Assembly (NCBI RefSeq): GCF_000378045.1
Contig: NZ_KB899090.1
Location: forward strand, 310,001 to 374,000
Reading direction: 5' to 3'
Length of the DNA: 64,000 nucleotides
Origin: Marinobacterium rhizophilum DSM 18822
GTDB lineage: Bacteria > Pseudomonadota > Gammaproteobacteria > Pseudomonadales > Balneatricaceae
Position numbers and translations under genes: made by a program. Below the pieces are notes generated by a model. The model saw nothing but the letters and a program-made list of their open reading frames with translations. It was not told the DNA's origin and made no database searches. Below are positions 59,316 to 64,000 of the stretch, piece after piece; the stretch's first letter is position 1; each line of letters starts with the position of its first letter.

Positions 59316-60215
59316 ATGAGCACCCCTTCCAGCTGGCCACTGACGAGCGACAGCATCCGCTTTGTTATTCCCAAGCGCATGGTTGCCGCGCTGGCCGCCC
59401 ATCCTTTGAGCGCCCAGCTGTATCCGCTGGGCATCGGTTACTATCAGCATGCCCGCGGGCACCATATGCAGCGTACCCATCACGACGACAACCTGCTGAT
59501 CTACTGCCTTGAGGGCCGTGGCAGACTGACCCTGAACGGGCGTACGCGCACAGTCAAACCGGGGGATCTTGTGATACTGCCGCGGGGACGCAGCCACAGC
59601 TACGAAACCCGTGACCAGGATCCCTGGAGCATTCTGTGGGTCCACTTTGAAGGCGAGCTGGCGGCGGAATTTGTCCATCCGCTCGACGCTGACGACGGCT
59701 CGGCACTGTTGCCACTGGGGATTCATTCCCGCCTGGTGGCCGACTTCGAGGCGCTGCTCGATGCCCGCCAGGCCAGCCACAACCTGGCCGCCTTTGTGCA
59801 CTGCGCCAATCAGCTGCGTCAGCTTCTGACACATATTGCGCTCCTCAAGCCCATGGCAACGCGCCAGGCCAGCGACAGCATGGACCTGGAAACCATCCAC
59901 GGCCTGATGCAGGCACGGCTGCATGAGCAGCTCGATATCGACACCCTGGCCCAGGCCGTCAACCTGTCCAAGTTTCATTTCATCAAGAAGTACAAGGCAC
60001 TGACCGGCACCACACCCATCAGCCACTTTATCCACCTGAAGATTGAACGGGCGTGCCACCTGCTGGACGTCACCAGCAAGGGTGTCAACGAAGTTGCCTG
60101 GGCGCTGGGGTACGAAGATGCCTATTACTTTTCACGCATCTTCAAGAAAGCCATGGGCATGTCCCCGAGCCAGTACCGACGCATCCGGCTCGGCGGCTTC
60201 AGCTACAAGAGCTGA
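59316..60215 (+). CDS. mmsR: AraC-family regulator MmsR
   Basis: A 299-residue regulator with a cupin sensor (about 40-120, with CLEGRGRLTLNGRTRTVKPGDLVILPRG) and a C-terminal double HTH (DIDTLAQAVNLSKFHFIKKYKALTG and WALGYEDAYYFSRIFKKAMGMSPSQYRRIR). It is divergent from mmsA and fits the MmsR activator of valine catabolism. The 179-bp divergent region shows no obvious symmetric site. Confidence 0.88.
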   Translation: MSTPSSWPLTSDSIRFVIPKRMVAALAAHPLSAQLYPLGIGYYQHARGHHMQRTHHDDNLLIYCLEGRGRLTLNGRTRTVKPGDLVILPRGRSHSYETRDQDPWSILWVHFEGELAAEFVHPLDADDGSALLPLGIHSRLVADFEALLDARQASHNLAAFVHCANQLRQLLTHIALLKPMATRQASDSMDLETIHGLMQARLHEQLDIDTLAQAVNLSKFHFIKKYKALTGTTPISHFIHLKIERACHLLDVTSKGVNEVAWALGYEDAYYFSRIFKKAMGMSPSQYRRIRLGGFSYKS

Positions 60216-60220
60216 AGCCC

Positions 60221-60256
60221 GTGCAGGGGCTTTGTATTGACTCAAAACCCCTGCAC
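60221..60256. terminator. Bidirectional terminator hairpin
   Basis: GTGCAGGGG / CCCCTGCAC with an inner TTTG/CAAA extension, between the convergent mmsR and thiolase genes. No long T-run on either strand, but position and stem strength suggest termination. Confidence 0.6.
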
Positions 60257-60299
60257 AGGCCTTAAGATTCAACGCCAAAAGGGCAACGTCGGCCTGGCG

Positions 60300-61481
60300 T
60301 CACATCAGTTCGATTGCCACCGCCGTGGCTTCACCGCCACCGATACACAGGGACGCAATTCCCTTGCGAAGGCCACGCTGCTTGAGCGCATGCAACAGCG
60401 TCACCAGTATGCGCGAACCACTGGAACCAATCGGATGACCCAGTGCGCAGGCACCGCCATGCACATTGACCCGGGCGGGATCGAGCCCCAGCTCGCGCAC
60501 TGCCAGCATGGTGACCACGGCGAAGGCCTCATTGATCTCGAACAGGTCCACCTCGTCGGCTTGCCAGCCCGCCTTGTGCAGCACTTTTTCGATGGCACCG
60601 ATGGGTGCGATGGTGAATTCCTCCGGCAACTGGGCATGGGTCGAGTGCGCCACAATGCGTGCCATGGGCTGCAAGCCCCGTTGCTGCGCCTCGGCACCGG
60701 CCATGAGCACCAGGGCCGAGGCGCCGTCGGAGATGGAACTGGAATTGGCCGCCGTCACTGAACCGTTCTTCGCAAAGGCCGGTTTCAAACCGCGAATTTT
60801 GTCAGGCCGGGCATTGCCGGGCTGCTCGTCGGTATCCACTTGAGTATCCCCGCCCCGGCCAGCCACCGTCACGGCGGCAATCTCGGCCTGGAAAGCGCCG
60901 GATTCAATCGCCGCCAGCGCTTTTTCCAGCGAACCGATGGCAAAATCATCCATGGCCTCACGGCTTACATCAAAGCGATCCGCGGCCTGCTGTGCAAAGG
61001 CGCCCATAAGCCCGCCCTTGTAGGCATCTTCAAGGCCGTCGCAGAACATGTGATCGATCACCTGGCCGTGTCCCATGCGCATGCCCTGGCGTGCCGCAGG
61101 CAGCAAGTAGGGTGCCCGGCTCATGTTTTCCATGCCGCCGGCGACCATCGTGAGCGCGGAACCGGCAAGGATCTGGTCGTGGGCCTGCATCACCGCCTTC
61201 ATGCCGGAACCGCACATCTTGTTCACCGTCGTGCACCCCGTTGCGACCGGAATGCCTGCGGCCAGGGACGCCTGGCGTGCCGGTGCCTGGCCGAGGCCCG
61301 CCGGCAGGACGCAGCCCATCAGCACCTCGTCGATATCCTCAGGCGAGAGCCCGGCCCGCTCCACTGCCGCCGCGATGGCGGTACCACCAAGCTGCGGTGC
61401 CGGCACCGTCGAAAACGCGCCCATCATGCCCCCCATGGGAGTACGGGCTGCGCCCAGAATAACCACCGAATCCCGACTCAT
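60300..61481 (-). CDS. Acetyl-CoA acetyltransferase (thiolase)
   Basis: A 393-residue thiolase. The nucleophile Cys is in VNKMCGSGMKAVM near residue 90, the GGMENMSRAPYLL segment follows, the NEAFAVVTM motif is in the C-terminal half, and GGACALGHPIGSSGSRILVTLLHAL plus SLCIGGGEATAVAIE end the protein. The start at 61481 follows GAGG five bases upstream. With a LiuR-like site upstream it probably works in acyl-CoA or ketone catabolism. Confidence 0.92.
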   Translation of the reverse strand: MSRDSVVILGAARTPMGGMMGAFSTVPAPQLGGTAIAAAVERAGLSPEDIDEVLMGCVLPAGLGQAPARQASLAAGIPVATGCTTVNKMCGSGMKAVMQAHDQILAGSALTMVAGGMENMSRAPYLLPAARQGMRMGHGQVIDHMFCDGLEDAYKGGLMGAFAQQAADRFDVSREAMDDFAIGSLEKALAAIESGAFQAEIAAVTVAGRGGDTQVDTDEQPGNARPDKIRGLKPAFAKNGSVTAANSSSISDGASALVLMAGAEAQQRGLQPMARIVAHSTHAQLPEEFTIAPIGAIEKVLHKAGWQADEVDLFEINEAFAVVTMLAVRELGLDPARVNVHGGACALGHPIGSSGSRILVTLLHALKQRGLRKGIASLCIGGGEATAVAIELM

Positions 61482-61518
61482 AAACACCTCGCAATAGACA
61501 CTAGACAGACGTTTTACA

Positions 61519-61536
61519 GTTTACGTAAACGTAAAC
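61519..61536 (-). promoter_or_regulatory. LiuR-like operator before thiolase gene
   Basis: GTTTACGTAAACGTAAAC: ACGT-N2-ACGT palindrome, 38 bp upstream of the thiolase start. Nearly the same as the site before liuR. Confidence 0.7.
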
Positions 61537-61711
61537 CTACGCGTGAACATAAAGTTAGGACCGGGAGTGCACAACGACCCCTCCCCGACCTGCGGCCGCA
61601 CCTGCCACCAGGGTGGCAGGCACGATTTATAGGCGTACTGTCGCGCGTTTGGGGCACTGGGGTCAATCTCCAGCACACAAAAATAAGGGCTTACACCTAC
61701 TACTTTAGTCT

Positions 61712-61726
61712 AACAAGAATCTTGTT
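61712..61726. promoter_or_regulatory. Perfect 15-bp palindrome
   Basis: AACAAGA-A-TCTTGTT, midway between the two LiuR-like sites. It could be another regulator's operator; no protein assigned. Confidence 0.35.
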
Positions 61727-61820
61727 TTCTGCCTCGACCCGGCTTTCTCTTCCCTTATCTTTCAGTCACTTACAAAACCTCCACAGACTGCGCTAAGCTT
61801 TCAGTCATCAGAGAAGGATA

Positions 61821-61837
61821 TTTACGTTCACGTAAAC
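61821..61837 (+). promoter_or_regulatory. LiuR-like operator before liuR
   Basis: TTTACGTTCACGTAAAC: ACGT-N2-ACGT palindrome 36 bp before the liuR ATG. Suggests autoregulation. Confidence 0.7.
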
Positions 61838-61872
61838 TTGTTTTACCCTCGGATCCAACCAAAGAGTCAGAC

Positions 61873-62292
61873 ATGAATACACAAACCAGCTACTCCATCA
61901 GCGATCTCGCGAAGGAGTTTGACATTACAACGCGCAGTATTCGCTTCTACGAAGATCAGGGACTGCTCGCGCCGCAAAGACGTGGTCAGACGCGCATTTA
62001 CAGTCGTCAGGACCGGGTGCGTCTCAAGCTGATTCTGCGGGGCAAGCGGCTGGGGTTTTCGCTCACCGAATGCCGCGAACTTTTCGAACTCTGGGATCAC
62101 AGCAGCAGCGGCAGCGAGCTGCAACTGCGGCTGATGCTCACGCGAATCGCAGAGAAAAGACAGGCACTGGAACAGCAACTGCGCGACATCGCCATGATGC
62201 AGCAGGAGCTCGACGGCGCCGAACTACGCTGTAACGAAGCGCTGAACGCTCTGATATCCGAGGGCAAAGACGCCAAGGCCGCACAGAAATAA
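61873..62292 (+). CDS. liuR: MerR-family regulator LiuR
   Basis: A 139-residue MerR-family protein. The N-terminal helix-turn-helix is SISDLAKEFDITTRSIRFYEDQGLLAPQR in outline, followed by a wing and GKRLGFSLTECRELFELWD. A coiled-coil dimerisation helix (about 88-120) ends the protein, with no metal-binding cysteine cluster. This matches LiuR, the repressor of branched-chain amino acid and acyl-CoA degradation genes. ACGT-type palindromes lie before it and neighbouring catabolic genes. Confidence 0.88.
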   Translation: MNTQTSYSISDLAKEFDITTRSIRFYEDQGLLAPQRRGQTRIYSRQDRVRLKLILRGKRLGFSLTECRELFELWDHSSSGSELQLRLMLTRIAEKRQALEQQLRDIAMMQQELDGAELRCNEALNALISEGKDAKAAQK

Positions 62293-62319
62293 CGCTCCGT
62301 CCCACACTGCTGGGAGCGT
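62292..62319 (+). other. Hairpin after liuR
   Basis: ACGCTCC / GGAGCGT stem (an overlapping CCCA/TGGG alternative exists) starting at the stop codon. No T-run. It could attenuate read-through from liuR into the next genes. Confidence 0.45.
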
Positions 62320-62415
62320 GGGCGATTACACCCTGTACAGGCATGGCGACAGTCAGCGCATTAATGCTGATACCAACAACGCCGGCACCTGTGCCAGGCA
62401 GGGAAAAACGCCACC

Positions 62416-63054
62416 ATGCCCCAGACCAACGACCGTCAGCGCCAGGCCCCGGTTACCGCGCTGAACCTGCCCCTTCCGGCGCCCGAGGACCTGCCGGAGC
62501 CAGTCGCGCAGTATTTTGCAAAATGCCAGGAAAAACTCGGCCTGGTACCCAATGTTCTCACCGCGTACAGCCACAACCTTGAGCAACTCGACGCCTTTAC
62601 CCGCGTCTACAACGAGCTGATGTTTGGCGCCAGCGGCCTGAGCACGCTGGAACGGGAGATGATTGCCGTCGTGGTCTCGGCTCAGAACCGCTGCTTTTAC
62701 TGCCTGAGCGCCCACGGTGCCGCCGTACGTCAATACTCTGGTGACCCTCTGCTGGGTGAACAGCTGATCATGAACTACCGGGTCGCCAACCTGGCGCCGC
62801 GCCAGCGCGCCATGCTGGATTTTGCACAGCGGCTGACCGAGCAGCCCCAGGCCATCGAGGAAGCCGACCGCCAACATCTGCGCGAGCAAGGCTTTAGCGA
62901 TACCGATATCTGGGATATCGCCAGCCTCACCGGCTTCTACAACATGACCAACCGGCTCGCCGGCGCCGTCGAGATGCAGCCGAATCCCGAATACCACGCC
63001 AGCTACCGCACCAGCGTCGCCGAGGAGCCTGCCGACGACCCGGGTGCCGCCTGA
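62416..63054 (+). CDS. AhpD-like peroxidase-related protein
   Basis: A 212-residue carboxymuconolactone-decarboxylase-fold protein with the AhpD-like redox motif NRCFYCLSAHGAAVR (CxxC then His) near residues 92-106. LSTLEREMIAVVVSAQ just before it is typical of the peroxidase-related (TIGR01926-like) group. It may detoxify peroxides, and its partner reductant is unknown. The start is preceded by AGGG at a rather long distance. An acyl-CoA synthetase gene follows 76 bp later. Confidence 0.82.
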   Translation: MPQTNDRQRQAPVTALNLPLPAPEDLPEPVAQYFAKCQEKLGLVPNVLTAYSHNLEQLDAFTRVYNELMFGASGLSTLEREMIAVVVSAQNRCFYCLSAHGAAVRQYSGDPLLGEQLIMNYRVANLAPRQRAMLDFAQRLTEQPQAIEEADRQHLREQGFSDTDIWDIASLTGFYNMTNRLAGAVEMQPNPEYHASYRTSVAEEPADDPGAA

Positions 63055-63130
63055 ATTCCCGCCCCGAGCCCGGCGCCAGCCCCATTTGTTTCGACTGATT
63101 GAGCCATAAAAACAACGAGGTTCACACCCC

Positions 63131-64000
63131 ATGAGCAATGCACTTCCCAGCTATACCAGCGGCACCTCGGATCAGCCTCTGATCGGCATGACGATCGGCG
63201 ACAAGTTCGACCAGACGGCCGCCCGCTACCCAGACAATGACGCCCTGATCGTGCGTCACCAGGGCATCCGCTGGACCTATCGCGAACTGCAGCAGCAGGT
63301 CAACCGCTGTGCCCGCGCACTGCTGGCCATTGGCATCAAGCAGGGGGATCGTGTCGCAATCTGGTCACCCAACAATGCCCAGTGGACCACGCTGCAGTTT
63401 GCCACGGCCAAGATCGGTGCCATCCTGGTGAACATCAATCCGGCCTACCGCCTGCACGAGCTGGACTACGCGCTGAATCACTCGACCCCACGCCTGCTGG
63501 TCACCGCCGAGCGTTTCAAGAGCTCAGACTACACCCAGATGCTGTATGAACTGGCCCCCGAGCTAAAGGACTGTGCGGCAGGCCAGCTGAAGGCCACCCG
63601 GGTACCGCAGCTGGAAATGGTCGTCAATCTGGCCGAGCAGCCCCATGACGGCATGTGGAGCTGGCACGACCTTATTGAAAAGAGCGCTGGCGTGGACGAT
63701 GCAACCCTGGCACAGGCCCAGGCCGACCTGCAGTTTGACGACCCGATCAACATCCAGTACACCTCAGGCACCACCGGGTTCCCCAAGGGCGCGACGCTGT
63801 CGCACCACAATATTCTGAATAACGGCTTCTCTGTCGCACACAGTATGGGCTTCACCGAAAAGGACCGACTGGTTATTCCGGTGCCGCTCTATCATTGCTT
63901 TGGCATGGTAATGGGGAATCTCGGCTGCATCACCCACGGCGCCACCATGATCTATCCGGGCGAAGGCTTCGATCCCAAAACCGTGCTGGACACCGTTGCC
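63131..64000 (+). CDS. AMP-binding acyl-CoA synthetase (partial, runs off window)
   Basis: The 5' 290 codons of an adenylate-forming synthetase, open to the window end with no stop. It starts MSNALPSYTSGTSDQPLIG after a GAGG ribosome-binding site. The ATP/AMP signature YTSGTTGFPKGATLSHHN is near residue 212-229. The N-terminal part fits medium/long fatty acyl-CoA synthetases (GIKQGDRVAIWSPNNAQW). Downstream of liuR, a role in activating branched or fatty acids is likely. Confidence 0.85.
   Translation, partial: MSNALPSYTSGTSDQPLIGMTIGDKFDQTAARYPDNDALIVRHQGIRWTYRELQQQVNRCARALLAIGIKQGDRVAIWSPNNAQWTTLQFATAKIGAILVNINPAYRLHELDYALNHSTPRLLVTAERFKSSDYTQMLYELAPELKDCAAGQLKATRVPQLEMVVNLAEQPHDGMWSWHDLIEKSAGVDDATLAQAQADLQFDDPINIQYTSGTTGFPKGATLSHHNILNNGFSVAHSMGFTEKDRLVIPVPLYHCFGMVMGNLGCITHGATMIYPGEGFDPKTVLDTVA

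Larger units (their letters stand above)
61482..61872. other. Divergent region between thiolase and liuR
   Basis: A 391-bp gap holding two LiuR-like operators (61519-61536 and 61821-61837) and a perfect palindrome at 61712-61726. No gene supported; this is a regulatory region for both neighbours. Confidence 0.6.

Overview
This is about 64 kb of GC-rich bacterial chromosome with dense gene packing, several long operons and good Shine-Dalgarno sites. The gene complement (GrxA, an NsrR-type Rrf2 regulator, RecBCD, EINtr/PtsP, type II NADH dehydrogenase, MmsA/MmsB, a LiuR-type MerR regulator, PrpE, a GlpSTPQ(U)V-type glycerol ABC importer beside GlpR/GlpD/GlpK) points to a marine or halotolerant gammaproteobacterium, plausibly near Oceanospirillaceae/Marinobacterium. 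The genus cannot be fixed from the sequence alone. I see no rRNA, tRNA, prophage, CRISPR array or intact insertion sequence. The only mobile-like DNA is a set of short TIR-bounded (MITE-like) elements.

Layout: 0.36-2.2 kb has an SH3/coiled-coil envelope protein, an NsrR-like regulator, a glutaredoxin and a tiny membrane protein. 2.2-10.9 kb is the recC-recB-recD operon on the minus strand. 11-17.7 kb has two small unknown proteins, ndh, ptsP and a fusion of an N-formylglutamate-amidohydrolase-like domain with a QEGLA/DUF1704 domain. 17.7-20.6 kb has three MITE-like elements around ynfA, a class II glutamine-amidotransferase-like protein lacking Cys2, and an aldehyde dehydrogenase. 20.7-25.5 kb is an envelope-modification block: small ORF, PAP2 phosphatase, response regulator, histidine kinase and a convergent EptA/MCR-type phosphoethanolamine transferase. 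25.6-29 kb has an MFS transporter, an endonuclease/exonuclease/phosphatase-fold enzyme and an iron alcohol dehydrogenase.

29-44.9 kb is a glycerol block. A six-gene ABC importer is transcribed divergently from a DhaR/AcoR-type sigma-54 activator, followed by glpK, glpR, glpD, a GAPDH and pyruvate kinase, so most steps from glycerol uptake to pyruvate are encoded together. The importer's upstream region carries a plausible -24/-12 promoter, a GlpR-like operator over the predicted start site and a long perfect palindrome. 45-50.5 kb holds a GapN-like dehydrogenase behind a palindromic operator candidate, an AraC regulator with the AzlCD branched-chain amino acid exporter, a retropepsin-like protease and a small unknown protein.

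50.5-64 kb is branched-chain amino acid and short acyl-CoA catabolism: an SDR, PrpE, then mmsB, 3-hydroxyisobutyryl-CoA hydrolase, enoyl-CoA hydratase, acyl-CoA dehydrogenase and mmsA on the minus strand, with mmsR divergent. A thiolase, liuR, an AhpD-like protein and an acyl-CoA synthetase cut by the window edge follow. Three matches to the palindrome TTTACGTNNACGTAAA, before the SDR, the thiolase and liuR itself, suggest a local LiuR regulon.

Most of the window is conventional metabolism. The features most worth a second look are the importer control region, the QEGLA fusion, the amidotransferase with Ser at position 2, and the MITE-like elements that overlap stop codons. I did not find a clearly new multi-gene system.
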